Part shown: one piece after another, positions 31,736 to 39,905 of the stretch | How positions within the stretch are numbered: position 1 is the first letter of the stretch | Layout: each line of letters opens with the position of its first letter | DNA from: Streptomyces sp. NBC_00224 | GTDB taxonomy: Bacteria > Actinomycetota > Actinomycetes > Streptomycetales > Streptomycetaceae | DNA length: 64,000 nucleotides | Assembly (NCBI RefSeq): GCF_041435195.1 | Contig: NZ_CP108106.1 | Span: 2,294,001-2,358,000, forward strand | Direction of reading: 5' to 3' | Position numbers and translations under genes: made by a program | Notes under the pieces: generated by a model | The model's database searches: none | Seen by the model: only the letters and a program-made list of their open reading frames with translations | Told to the model about the DNA's origin: nothing

Positions 31736-32860
31736 CTACTGGAGGTAGGCCGGGGCGCTGACGGGCAGGATAAATCGGAACTCGGCGCCGCCGCCGGAGC
31801 CGCGGCCCACCGCGATCGTCCCGCCGTGCGCCTCCACGATGCCCTTGACGATGTAGAGGCCGAGGCCGGTGCCGCCGCGTTTGCTGCCCCGCCAGAAGCG
31901 GGTGAAGACACGGCCCATCGACTCCTCGGGGATGCCGGGGCCTTCGTCGCTCACGGTGACGGCCGTTCCCTTCTCGTCGTGCTCGTCGATGCGGACGGGC
32001 GCGGGTGCCACCTCGATGGTGACGGTTCCCTCGCCGTGGCGCACCGCGTTTTCCAGCAGGTTGCCCAGGACCTGGTCGATCTTGTCCGGATCCGCCCACA
32101 GATCGGGCAGCGGCCGCTGGATGCGGACGAGGAAGCGGTCGGGGGCCTGACCGGCGGCGACATGGGCCTGGATGTGCCGGCCGACGGCGGCCGCTATGTC
32201 CACGGGCTGGCGGCGCACCTCAAGGCGGCCCGAGTCGATCCGGGAGATGTCCAGGAGCTCGGCGATCAGCCGGGTTACGCGGTTGGCGTCGGCGTCGACG
32301 GTCTCCAGCATCAGCCGCTTCTGGTCGTCCGTGAACCGCTCCCACTTGGCGAGCAGTGTCGCGGTGAACCCCTTGACCGAGGTCAGCGGCGAGCGCAGCT
32401 CGTGGGCGACGGTGGCGATCAGCTCGGCGTGGCTGCGCTCGGTGCGCCGCCGGGCCTCGGTCGAGCGCAGGCTCACCACGACCCGGCGCACCGGGCCCAT
32501 GGGGTGCTCGCGCACGTACCGCGCGGAGACCAGCACCTCGCGTCCGCCGGGCAGCAGCAGATTGCGCTCGGGCTGGCCGACGCGGATGGCGAGACCGCCG
32601 TACGGATCGGTCAGCTGCCACCAGCGGCGGCCCTTGAGGTCCTCAAGCGGCAGGGCGCGCTCCAGCTCCACGCCCAGCGCGTCGCGCTTGGCGACCGCGG
32701 TGATCCGGGCGGCGGCCGCGTTGAAGCAGATGACCCGGCCCTTCTCGTCGGCGACGACGAGACCGTCGGGCAGGTCCTCGGGGTCTATCCCCAGGGCGCC
32801 TTGGCCAACGGAAGGGCACACCAGGGCGTTCTCACCGATGGTCCTCACGCCGACAGCCAT
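31736..32860 (-). CDS. soluble PAS-domain sensor histidine kinase
   Basis: A 374-residue cytoplasmic kinase with no transmembrane segment. A PAS domain (about 22-130, LPDGLVVADEKGRVICFNAAAARI) precedes HisKA, whose phospho-acceptor is in ELIATVAHELRSPLTSVKGF. The ATPase domain shows the N box NLLENAVRHGEG, G1 DEGPGIP and G2 GGTGLGLYI. No response regulator is adjacent, so it is an orphan kinase. It lies between the rRNA methyltransferase and pheS on the same strand. The signal is unknown. Confidence 0.93.
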   Translation of the reverse strand: MAVGVRTIGENALVCPSVGQGALGIDPEDLPDGLVVADEKGRVICFNAAAARITAVAKRDALGVELERALPLEDLKGRRWWQLTDPYGGLAIRVGQPERNLLLPGGREVLVSARYVREHPMGPVRRVVVSLRSTEARRRTERSHAELIATVAHELRSPLTSVKGFTATLLAKWERFTDDQKRLMLETVDADANRVTRLIAELLDISRIDSGRLEVRRQPVDIAAAVGRHIQAHVAAGQAPDRFLVRIQRPLPDLWADPDKIDQVLGNLLENAVRHGEGTVTIEVAPAPVRIDEHDEKGTAVTVSDEGPGIPEESMGRVFTRFWRGSKRGGTGLGLYIVKGIVEAHGGTIAVGRGSGGGAEFRFILPVSAPAYLQ

Positions 32861-32942
32861 CCCCGTATCCCACCTCTCCGAAGCGCACAGTGGGCCCCCG
32901 AGCCCGCCACACTACTAGCTGGAGGTGACGGTGCGGACCCCC

Positions 32943-33773
32943 TCAGCGAGGAGTGCGGGTGCGCTGGGCCCGAGCCGAGGCGTACAGGCACACCGCGGCG
33001 GCGGTCGCCAGGTTGAGGCTCTCGGCCCTGCCGTGGATCGGGACGCGCACCACGGCGTCCGCGAGGGCACGGGTCTCCTCCGGCAGGCCCCAGGCCTCGT
33101 TGCCGAAGATCCAGGCGGTGGGGCCGCCCATGGTGCCCGCGTCGAGCTCGTCGTCGAGGTCGTCCTCGCCCGCCCCGTCGGCGGCCAGGATCCGTACGCC
33201 CGCGTCCCGCAGCCCCTGTACGGCCTGCTCCACCGGCACCCCGACGGCGACCGGCAGATGGAAGAGCGAACCGACCGAGGCGCGCACCGACTTGGGGTTG
33301 TACAGGTCCACGGAGGCGTCGGTGAGGACGACCGCGTCGGCGCCGGCGGCGTCCGCGCAGCGCAGTACGGTGCCGGCGTTGCCGGGGTCGCGGACGTGCG
33401 CGAGGACGGCGACGAGCTTGGGCCGCGCCTTGAGGATCTCCTCGAACGGCGAGTCCAGGAAGCGGCAGACGCCGACGAGCCCCTGCGGGGTGACGGTCTG
33501 CGAGACCTCGGCGAGCACCTCGTCGTCCGCGTAGTGCACCCGGGCCCCGGCGTCGCGGGCGGCGTCCACGATGTCCGCGTACCGCTCCGCCGCCTCGACG
33601 GTGGTGAACAGCTCGACGAGCGTCGCCTCCCCGCCGACCCGGTGCTCCACGGCCTCCCGCACGGCCTGCGGCCCCTCGGCGATGAACAGCCGCTCCTTCC
33701 CCCGGAAGTTGCGCCGCGCGAGCCGCTTCGCGGCGGCGACGCGGGGGGAACGGGGGGAGATCAGCTCGGGCAT
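32943..33773 (-). CDS. TrmH/SpoU-family RNA 2'-O-methyltransferase
   Basis: A 276-residue methyltransferase acting on rRNA or tRNA ribose. An N-terminal L7Ae-like substrate-binding domain (RRNFRGKERLFIAEGPQAVREA) precedes the knotted SPOUT domain. Its motifs are HVRDPGNAGTVLRCADAAG, WIFGNEAWGLPEE and VRVPIHGRAESLNLATAAAV. The target nucleotide cannot be read from sequence. It is encoded downstream of the infC-rpmI-rplT unit, so it keeps company with ribosome genes; a terminator and repeats separate them. Confidence 0.92.
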   Translation of the reverse strand: MPELISPRSPRVAAAKRLARRNFRGKERLFIAEGPQAVREAVEHRVGGEATLVELFTTVEAAERYADIVDAARDAGARVHYADDEVLAEVSQTVTPQGLVGVCRFLDSPFEEILKARPKLVAVLAHVRDPGNAGTVLRCADAAGADAVVLTDASVDLYNPKSVRASVGSLFHLPVAVGVPVEQAVQGLRDAGVRILAADGAGEDDLDDELDAGTMGGPTAWIFGNEAWGLPEETRALADAVVRVPIHGRAESLNLATAAAVCLYASARAQRTRTPR

Positions 33774-33871
33774 GTTGGTCGCGGGGTTCTCTCTACGAGG
33801 GGTACGGGGTGCAGGGGGCCGTGCCCTTAAGAGCCTGGCCGTCGGTCGGGTGCGGGTCCGCTTGGGCTGGT

Positions 33872-33961
33872 CGCGCAGTTCCCCGCGCCCCTGAATGCGC
33901 CCCTTCGGGGCGCCCAGGGGATGCCGCGCAGCGGCATTCAAGGGGCGCGGGGAACCGCGCG
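33872..33961. repeat. inverted pair of the dispersed GC-rich repeat
   Basis: Cores at 33872-33891 and 33942-33961 (the latter with one base changed, GAACCG for GAACTG) face each other. Between them are further small hairpins, including GCGCCCC-TTC-GGGGCGC and TGCCGC-GCA-GCGGCA. The gap from 33774 to 34055 is 282 bases and holds only this structure and the rplT terminator. Confidence 0.75.
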
Positions 33962-33997
33962 AGCAACCCAGCACGGTCCGCAGACTCACAAACGCAC

Positions 33998-34030
33998 CCG
34001 GACCCGCAGGCCATCGGCCTGCGGGTCCGG
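33998..34030 (-). terminator. terminator of infC-rpmI-rplT
   Basis: A perfect 15-base-pair stem (33998-34012 with 34016-34030) and a three-base loop, 26 bases after the rplT stop on the reverse strand. Confidence 0.85.
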
Positions 34031-34055
34031 TCCGGCTCAACAAGCCGTCAGGCGC

Positions 34056-34442
34056 TTACGCGGCAGCCTTGGGCGCGTTGACGTCGCTCGGAAGCGCCTT
34101 CTGCGCGACCTCGACGAGCGCGGCGAACGCGTTGGCGTCGTTGACCGCGAGCTCGGCCAGGATCTTGCGGTCCACCTCGATGTTGGCGGCCTTCAGACCC
34201 TGGATGAGGCGGTTGTACGTCATGCCGTTCTGGCGGGCAGCGGCGTTGATGCGCTGGATCCACAGCTGACGGAAGTCGCCCTTGCGCTTCTTGCGGTCGT
34301 TGTAGTTGTAGACCAGGGAGTGGGTGACCTGCTCCTTGGCCTTGCGGTACAGGCGCGAACGCTGACCGCGGTAGCCGCTGGCGGCTTCGAGGATCGCCCG
34401 GCGCTTCTTGTGGGCGTTTACTGCCCGCTTGACGCGTGCCAC
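34056..34442 (-). CDS. rplT: 50S ribosomal protein L20
   Basis: A 128-residue L20, needed early in 50S assembly. The basic N-terminal extension ([26 protein letters not shown]) and the globular domain [25 protein letters not shown] are typical. In other bacteria L20 also represses its own operon by binding leader RNA. Here it is third after infC and rpmI, with gaps of about 100 bases. Confidence 0.99.
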   Translation of the reverse strand: MARVKRAVNAHKKRRAILEAASGYRGQRSRLYRKAKEQVTHSLVYNYNDRKKRKGDFRQLWIQRINAAARQNGMTYNRLIQGLKAANIEVDRKILAELAVNDANAFAALVEVAQKALPSDVNAPKAAA

Positions 34443-34546
34443 TTGTTAACTCCTTGTAGCGGGGCCGTGGTTGGACTCACACGACCCGAAATCGAATAGG
34501 TCCCGGTCTCGACGTCCCGCCCCCGTTGACCGGAGGCGGAGGAACG

Positions 34547-34741
34547 TCACTTGCCGAGAAGCTTCTTGATCTTCTTGGCGTCGGCCGGAGCCACGACGAC
34601 CGTGCCCGTCAGCGAGCGGGTCTTCTTGGACGACTTGTGCTCAAGCAGGTGGCGCTTGCCGGCACGCTCACGGAGCACCTTGCCGGAGCCAGTGATCTTG
34701 AATCGCTTGCTGGCACCGCTGTGCGACTTGTTCTTCGGCAT
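34547..34741 (-). CDS. rpmI: 50S ribosomal protein L35
   Basis: A 64-residue L35, highly basic, with the family start [24 protein letters not shown] and the [12 protein letters not shown] core. It lies between infC and rplT in the usual order. Confidence 0.99.
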   Translation of the reverse strand: MPKNKSHSGASKRFKITGSGKVLRERAGKRHLLEHKSSKKTRSLTGTVVVAPADAKKIKKLLGK

Positions 34742-34840
34742 AGCGCCGTTATCTCCTCGTCAGTGGCGCTCCCAGCCGGTCCGGGGACCGGCGCACGGGA
34801 GCGTCATATGTATCGGTAGTCCTGGGCGGGCTGCCCGGGA

Positions 34841-35512
34841 TCAGGCCTCGGCGGGTTCCTCGGCAGACGCCTCGGCCGGTGCCTCGGCGACGGGCTCCGC
34901 GCCGGACTCCTCGACCTCGGCCTCGGCCTCGGCAGGCAGACCCTGGCGCTCCGCCTTGCGGGCGGCCTGCGCCTCGCGGGCTTCGGCCATCGCCTCGGTC
35001 TTCTTCTTGTGCGGACCGAGGACCATGATCATGTTTCGGCCGTCCTGCTTCGGGTTCGACTCGATGAACCCGAGGTCCTCGACGTCCGAAGCGAGACGCT
35101 GCAGCAGTCGGTAGCCGAGTTCCGGCCTGGACTGCTCGCGACCACGGAACATGATCGTGATCTTGACCTTGTCGCCCTGCTTGAGGAACCGGACGACGTG
35201 ACCCTTCTTGGTGTCATAGTCGTGCGGGTCGATCTTCGGCCGGAGCTTCATCTCCTTGATGACCGTGTGCGCCTGGTTCTTGCGCGCCTCACGGGCCTTC
35301 ATGGCCGACTCGTACTTGAACTTCCCGTAGTCCATGAGCTTGCACACGGGCGGACGGGCGGTCGCCGCCACCTCGACCAGGTCCAGGTCGTACTCCTGTG
35401 CGAGCTCCAGGGCCTTGGCAAGCGGAACAATCCCGACCTGCTCGCCGCTGGGACCGACAAGTCGCACTTCGGGAACGCGAATCCGGTCGTTGATGCGGGG
35501 CTCGGCGCTGAT
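34841..35512 (-). CDS. infC: translation initiation factor IF-3, probably starting at AUC
   Basis: IF-3 keeps 30S subunits free and checks start codons and initiator tRNA. This 223-residue protein has the N-domain with [14 protein letters not shown] and YGKFKYE, and the C-domain with [38 protein letters not shown]. An Ala/Glu-rich tail follows (about 175-223). The ATC at 35512 is taken as the start: AGGAGG lies four bases upstream, and the residues after it ([18 protein letters not shown]) line up position for position with the start of Bacillus IF-3, which begins at ATT. The GTG at 35536 has no ribosome site. Rare starts let IF-3 repress its own translation in E. coli. Confidence 0.93.
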   Translation of the reverse strand: MSAEPRINDRIRVPEVRLVGPSGEQVGIVPLAKALELAQEYDLDLVEVAATARPPVCKLMDYGKFKYESAMKAREARKNQAHTVIKEMKLRPKIDPHDYDTKKGHVVRFLKQGDKVKITIMFRGREQSRPELGYRLLQRLASDVEDLGFIESNPKQDGRNMIMVLGPHKKKTEAMAEAREAQAARKAERQGLPAEAEAEVEESGAEPVAEAPAEASAEEPAEA

Positions 35513-35595
35513 GGATCCTCCTCGGTAGCACCACACGACTGTCCGGCAGACAGCCGCGTATGTCTTCTCACTCGGACCAACCGGCGCGGCATATG

Positions 35596-35625
35596 AAAAA
35601 TGCCCCGACGGGACACAGGCGGGGC
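35596..35625 (-). terminator. candidate attenuator in the infC leader
   Basis: On the reverse strand GCCCCG and CGGGGC (35620-35625 and 35602-35607) form a stem, followed by ATTTTTC. This is a standard intrinsic terminator about 85 bases before the infC start. Upstream, the G-rich GGCGGCGGG stretch near 35730 can pair with the CCCGCC arm and could act as antiterminator. Control by L20 or IF-3 is inferred from Bacillus, not shown here. Confidence 0.6.
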
Positions 35626-35811
35626 TCCATGAACAACCGGAGCACCGCCGCGGTCAACCGCGGGGCGCACATCGGACGGCTCCATCGTCCGTACGGAACG
35701 ATGGCGGCCGTCTGACCGGATGACCCGCCGCCCCGGAGGGCAGTCAGGTGGGAGATCGGAGCCTCCACTTGTGGGCCGGACACATGGGAGTGCCTGGCCG
35801 GTCGTTACACA

Positions 35812-35820
35812 AGGTTAGCA
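35812..35820 (-). promoter_or_regulatory. candidate infC promoter (extended -10)
   Basis: TGCTAACCT on the reverse strand matches the extended -10 pattern TGnTAnnnT. Transcription from here would give a leader of about 290 bases before infC, rich in hairpins, among them CCATCGT...ACGATGG and CCGCGG-TTGA-CCGCGG. Confidence 0.45.
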
Positions 35821-35878
35821 GGACACCGGCATGGGGGCCAATCGTGCGCACACCGCCCCACCGCCTATCGTGTGGGGC

Positions 35879-36244
35879 ATGAGTGAGACCTCCCCCCAGT
35901 CCCCCGAGACCACCGACTTCGACACCATGACCCGCGACATCGCGGAGGTCCCGGCCGTCGAGGTGATCGTCACGGTCGCCGTGAACCTGATGAGCGCCGC
36001 CGCGGTGAAGCTCGGACTGACGGAGGAGGGTGACGAGCACAAGGACCTGGACGAGGCCCGCAAGCTCGTGCACGCGCTGGCCGGTCTGCTCGACGCCAGC
36101 ACCACCGAGATCAGCTCGTTCCACGCCGCCCCGCTGCGCGACGGCCTGAAGTCGCTCCAGCTCGCCTTCCGCGAGGCCTCGGTCGTCCCGGACGAGCCGG
36201 GCCAGGGCCCGGGCGAGAAGTACACGGGCCCGGTGTACGGCTAG
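35879..36244 (+). CDS. DUF1844 family protein
   Basis: A 121-residue conserved protein of the DUF1844 family, found next to infC-rplT in many actinomycetes. The pattern VEVIVTVAVNLMSAAAVKLGL, then DEARKLVHALAGLLD, is characteristic; the function is not known. ATG at 35879 (MSETSPQ) is chosen: TATCGT ends seven bases before it, with no ribosome site, so it is probably leaderless. A longer frame from 35831 would remove that promoter. Confidence 0.85.
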   Translation: MSETSPQSPETTDFDTMTRDIAEVPAVEVIVTVAVNLMSAAAVKLGLTEEGDEHKDLDEARKLVHALAGLLDASTTEISSFHAAPLRDGLKSLQLAFREASVVPDEPGQGPGEKYTGPVYG

Positions 36245-36268
36245 TCGCCGATCCTTCCCGTACGAAAC

Positions 36269-36299
36269 GAAGCGCCCCCGGAAGAACCGGGGGCGCTTC
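36269..36299. terminator. two-way terminator between DUF1844 and sseB
   Basis: A 13-base-pair perfect stem with a five-base loop lies between two convergent genes. The stem ends in GAAG/CTTC, so short A and T runs flank it. Confidence 0.82.
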
Positions 36300-36323
36300 T
36301 TCATGCGTCCCTACCGCCCGCGC

Positions 36324-37061
36324 TCAGCGCGTGAACAGGGGCTCGTTGGGCTGCGGGGCCGCGGCCGGGAGCAGGGCCAGGTCGAGGCCGCGGACGAGAC
36401 GGGCGCGCAGCACCTCGTCGGCGGCGAGCAGCTCGACGACCCGGCGCGCGGCGTCGGCCGGCACCGCGCCGTCGGCCAGGACCAGGGCGAGCGTGCCGTC
36501 GGCGCTGCCGGGGCCGAGGTGGGCGCGCAGGACGGCCGGCTCGGCGGCGACCGCCGTGCGCACGGCCTCGATGACCGCCGGGTCGTCGAGCGGGTCCGCG
36601 CTGGTGCGCCCCTCGGCCAGGGCGAGCAGCGCCCCGCCCTTCAGCTCGTACGCGACGGGTCCCGCCAGATCGAGGACGACCGTGTCGGCGCGCTCGTGCG
36701 CGGCGGCCTGGAGCGCCTGGTGCAGCGGTACGGCGACGGGCCGGGCCTCCGGGTCCCACAGCGCGAGCGAGGCGAGGGAGGTGAAGGCGGGCAGCGCCTT
36801 GCGGTCGCCCGCGGTGAGCGTGGGCACCGCCATGTCGCTGGTCTTCTCGCGCCGCAGCCCGTTCTCGTCCGTCTCCACCTCGCCGAGCACGGCGACGACG
36901 GGGACGAGCAGCCGGGCGCCCTTGAGCGCGGCCAGGACGCGCGACTGGGCCGCGCCGCTCCCCCTGTCCTCGGCCCAGGCGGCGAGCGCCGCCGTGAGTT
37001 CGGGGTCGGCGGTGCCGTCGTCGTCGGAGAAACCGGGGTCCGGGATGTTCTTGAGCGCCAC
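36324..37061 (-). CDS. SseB family protein
   Basis: A 245-residue protein with two copies of the SseB fold. The first (about 20-125) has LLVPVVAVLGEVETDENGLRREKTSDMAVPTLT and LPAFTSLASLALW; the second is the C-terminal half. E. coli SseB affects serine sensitivity, and related folds occur in secretion systems. The role here is unknown. It follows the mycosin gene by 17 bases on the same strand, so the two may be cotranscribed. Confidence 0.85.
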   Translation of the reverse strand: MALKNIPDPGFSDDDGTADPELTAALAAWAEDRGSGAAQSRVLAALKGARLLVPVVAVLGEVETDENGLRREKTSDMAVPTLTAGDRKALPAFTSLASLALWDPEARPVAVPLHQALQAAAHERADTVVLDLAGPVAYELKGGALLALAEGRTSADPLDDPAVIEAVRTAVAAEPAVLRAHLGPGSADGTLALVLADGAVPADAARRVVELLAADEVLRARLVRGLDLALLPAAAPQPNEPLFTR

Positions 37062-37078
37062 GGCACGAGCCTACGGTC

Positions 37079-38284
37079 TCAGGTTCCGGCGTGTTCGGCG
37101 GGGCGGCTGCCGCGCCACAGGGTCAGGGACGCGGTCAGGAGGAGGGCGCCGGCGGCGGCCGCGAGGGCGGCGAGCCAGTCGCCGCGGTGGTCGCGCTCCT
37201 TCTCCTTGTCGGGGCCCGCGCCGAAGTACGTGCGGGCGCGGCCGGTCGCCGTGTTCGTCCGTACGTCGGGCTTGAGTCGGGCGCCCGCGGCGATGGCGGC
37301 GGCCGGGTCGACGCTGCCGTAGCCCCGGGCGTCGTCGCGGCCGCCCCGGGGCGCGTTGCGGGCGGTGTCCGCGAGCAGGGTCTTGATCTGGGCCGGGGAC
37401 AGGCCAGGGTGGGCCGAGCGGACCAGGGCGACGGCGCCGGAGACGAAGGCGGAGGCCGCGCTGGTGCCCCAGCCCTCGTAGTACTTGCGGTCCGGGTCCG
37501 CTATCACCACGCCCACGCCGGGCGCGGAGACGGTGGCGTACCAGCGGCGGGTGGAGAAGGCGGCGTGCGTGCCGTAGCGGTCGACGGCGGCGACGGCGAT
37601 GACGCCCGGGTAGGCGGCGGGGTACGAGACGTGGTCGCCCTGTTCGCCGCCGTTGCCCGCGGAGGCGACGACGACGGAGCCCCGGGCGAGGGCGTACTGG
37701 ATGGCGGCGTCCTCGGACGGCTCGGGGTGCGCGGAGGCGCTGTCGTCGCCGAGGGAGAGGTTGATGACGTCGGCGCCGTGGTCGGCGGCCCAGCGGATGC
37801 CCTCGGCGAGCGCGCCGCCGCGTGACTCGCGCGCCTTCTTGCGCGCCGGGTCGGTGGATTCGAGGATCACCCGGACCGGCAGGATCCTGGCTTCGGGGGC
37901 GATGCCGAGGACGCCGTCCTGGCCGCCGGGACCGTGTCCGTGGCCCGCGATGATCCCCGCCATGGCGGTGCCGTGCCGGGCCCAGTCGCGGCTGCCTCGG
38001 CCGGCCCCGAAGCCGACGAGGTCCTTGCCGGTGAGGACCTGTCCGGCGAGGTCGGGGTGGGTGGCGTCGACACCGGTGTCGAGCACGGCGACGGTGATTC
38101 CCTTGCCCTTGGTCGTCCGCCAGGCCTGCTGGGTGTGCATGGCGGCGAGCTCCCACTGGCGGTCCCGGATGGAGTCCGCGTGCGCGGGGGCGGCGGGCAG
38201 CAGGAGCGTGAGGGCGGCGGCGGTGGCCAGGGCGGCCGCGCGGTACCGCCCGGCCCGGCGGGGAGTGGCCCGTGGGGTGGTCAT
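37079..38284 (-). CDS. mycP: membrane-anchored subtilisin-like protease, mycosin (MycP) type
   Basis: A 401-residue protease of type VII secretion systems. Signal peptide 1-36, then a subtilase domain with the triad Asp69 (VAVLDTGVD), His104 (HGTAMAG) and Ser275 (GTSAASAFVSG), and oxyanion Asn211. A C-terminal transmembrane helix (about 373-392) with a short tail anchors it outside the membrane. This layout is that of MycP, which caps the ESX pore. No eccB, eccC, eccD or esx gene is in the window. It overlaps the proline-rich membrane protein gene (ATGA). Confidence 0.9.
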   Translation of the reverse strand: MTTPRATPRRAGRYRAAALATAAALTLLLPAAPAHADSIRDRQWELAAMHTQQAWRTTKGKGITVAVLDTGVDATHPDLAGQVLTGKDLVGFGAGRGSRDWARHGTAMAGIIAGHGHGPGGQDGVLGIAPEARILPVRVILESTDPARKKARESRGGALAEGIRWAADHGADVINLSLGDDSASAHPEPSEDAAIQYALARGSVVVASAGNGGEQGDHVSYPAAYPGVIAVAAVDRYGTHAAFSTRRWYATVSAPGVGVVIADPDRKYYEGWGTSAASAFVSGAVALVRSAHPGLSPAQIKTLLADTARNAPRGGRDDARGYGSVDPAAAIAAGARLKPDVRTNTATGRARTYFGAGPDKEKERDHRGDWLAALAAAAGALLLTASLTLWRGSRPAEHAGT

Positions 38285-39723
38285 GACGGCTTCTTCGTTC
38301 CGGTGGCGGCGGTCTTGCGCAGGGCCCGTTCCACCCGGTCCGCGATGCCCTTGGCGTCGTAGGTGAGCCCCGCCTCGACGGGTGCGTCCGTCGCGCCCTC
38401 GTCGAGGGCGCGGTCGGCGGGCTGGGGGGCGGTGACGGTACGGGCGTCGGCGAAGCCGGTGACGGAGTAGACGACGACGGGGGCGTCGGTGAGGACGCGT
38501 ACGGTCCAGCTCGCCCGCTGCCTGTCGCCGAACCGGGCGGCGGGGGTGCCCTTGACGGCGTACGGGCGCGGCATCAGGTCGTCGCGGTCGCCGAGGGACT
38601 CGTCGCTGAAGCGGGTGCGCAGCGCGGCCATCGCGTCGGCGTCGGCCTCGGTGAAGACGAGCCCGACGGTGGTGACGGCGGTGGAGGTGGCGTCGGTGTA
38701 CGTGGCCCGCAACAGCCGTGCGCAGCCGACGGGTTGGAGCACCTTGAGCAGCAGCGGGTCGAGGGCCCCGGCGCACCCGGCGTCGGGCGCGACCCCGACG
38801 CGGTTCCAGACGCGGTCGGCGCCGCCCGGCCCGGCGCCGCCCCCGGTGATGGTCGGCGGGAAGAGGGTGTCCACGGGGGTGCTGTGCCACATCTCCCGGG
38901 CGGCGGTGTACCCGCCGCGCGCGTCCGCTCCCCCGGACCCCCCGCTCAGCCAGCTCCCGGCGGCGGCGCCCCCGAGCAGCCCGACCCCCAGCACGAGACA
39001 GACGGCCGCCGCGACGACCCGGCCACGACGACGGGCCGCCGGCGCGGCGACGGGTATGGGCGGCACGACGGGAACCGGTACCGGGGGAACCGGCAGCACG
39101 GGGTGCGGCAGCACGGGGTGCGGAACGGTCCCGGGGAACGGCGGCGCGGCGGACCGGGGTGCGGGCACGGCTGCCTGCGGCGCGGCGGGAGGGGCTGCGG
39201 TGGGGTGCGGCGGCGCGGCGGGCGCGGGCCCGGTGGACGGGGGTGGCGTCGGTGGGGCCGGGGGCCGGGTCGGGACGGGGTGCGGCGGGAGGGGCGGGCG
39301 CGCGGGCTGCGGGGAGGTGCGCGTCGGCGCGGCCGTGCGCACGGGGTCGGCCGCCGGAGCCGTCGGGGGCTTCGCGGGTATGCGCGGTCGGGGCGGCAGG
39401 GCGGTGTCCAGCAGGTCGATGGCCGAACGCGGCGGCGGCACCTCGGCGCGAGCGGGAACGGCGGGGCCGTCCCCCTCCGGGGACGGACGCCCGGGCACCG
39501 CGTCACCGGACGGTGCCCGGCCGGGTGCTTCGGCTGCGGGCCGGTGGGGGCTGGGCGCGCAGTTCCCCGCGGCTCTTGAGGGGACGGGGATCCCGGGGAC
39601 GGAGGACTTGCCCGGGGTGGCGAATGGCGGGGCGGGCGTGGTTCCGGCCGGGGACTCGCGGTCCCGCTCCCCCTCTGCGGGGCGGCGCGCCGCGGACGGG
39701 GGGCGTTGTGCGTCCGTGGTCAA
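38281..39723 (-). CDS. proline-rich membrane protein with extracytoplasmic domain, function unknown
   Basis: A 480-residue protein. Residues 1-230 are disordered and very rich in Pro and Ala. One transmembrane helix follows an RRRGR stop (about 233-256). The C-terminal 220 residues form an outside domain with two cysteines (DAGCAGALDP and PVGCARLLRA), which could form a disulphide. It is translationally coupled to the MycP gene and may partner it. A degenerate copy of the dispersed repeat (39556-39575) lies in frame near the start and encodes RAAGNCAPSPHRPA. The true start could be downstream of it, but no better one is seen. Confidence 0.75.
   Translation of the reverse strand: MTTDAQRPPSAARRPAEGERDRESPAGTTPAPPFATPGKSSVPGIPVPSRAAGNCAPSPHRPAAEAPGRAPSGDAVPGRPSPEGDGPAVPARAEVPPPRSAIDLLDTALPPRPRIPAKPPTAPAADPVRTAAPTRTSPQPARPPLPPHPVPTRPPAPPTPPPSTGPAPAAPPHPTAAPPAAPQAAVPAPRSAAPPFPGTVPHPVLPHPVLPVPPVPVPVVPPIPVAAPAARRRGRVVAAAVCLVLGVGLLGGAAAGSWLSGGSGGADARGGYTAAREMWHSTPVDTLFPPTITGGGAGPGGADRVWNRVGVAPDAGCAGALDPLLLKVLQPVGCARLLRATYTDATSTAVTTVGLVFTEADADAMAALRTRFSDESLGDRDDLMPRPYAVKGTPAARFGDRQRASWTVRVLTDAPVVVYSVTGFADARTVTAPQPADRALDEGATDAPVEAGLTYDAKGIADRVERALRKTAATGTKKPS
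39556..39575 (-). repeat. dispersed GC-rich repeat inside a coding sequence
   Basis: A degenerate copy of the 20-base core plus its usual flank (GGGGCTG on one side). It lies in frame in the disordered head of the proline-rich membrane protein. Confidence 0.65.
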
Positions 39724-39905
39724 TGGCCCCCCTCGTACCCCTCGTGCGTGCGCTGCGGATCGGCTTGGCCGGCAGGGCCGTTCGTCGCCGCGTTGGCGCT
39801 ACTTTACGGGCTGGGGCGAGGGAGCAGGGCGGCGGTCCGGGCTCGGGGGATCTGCACCGACTCGTCCCCCTACCCCCGGGTAAGCCGTTCTGGCAGGCTC
39901 TGCGC

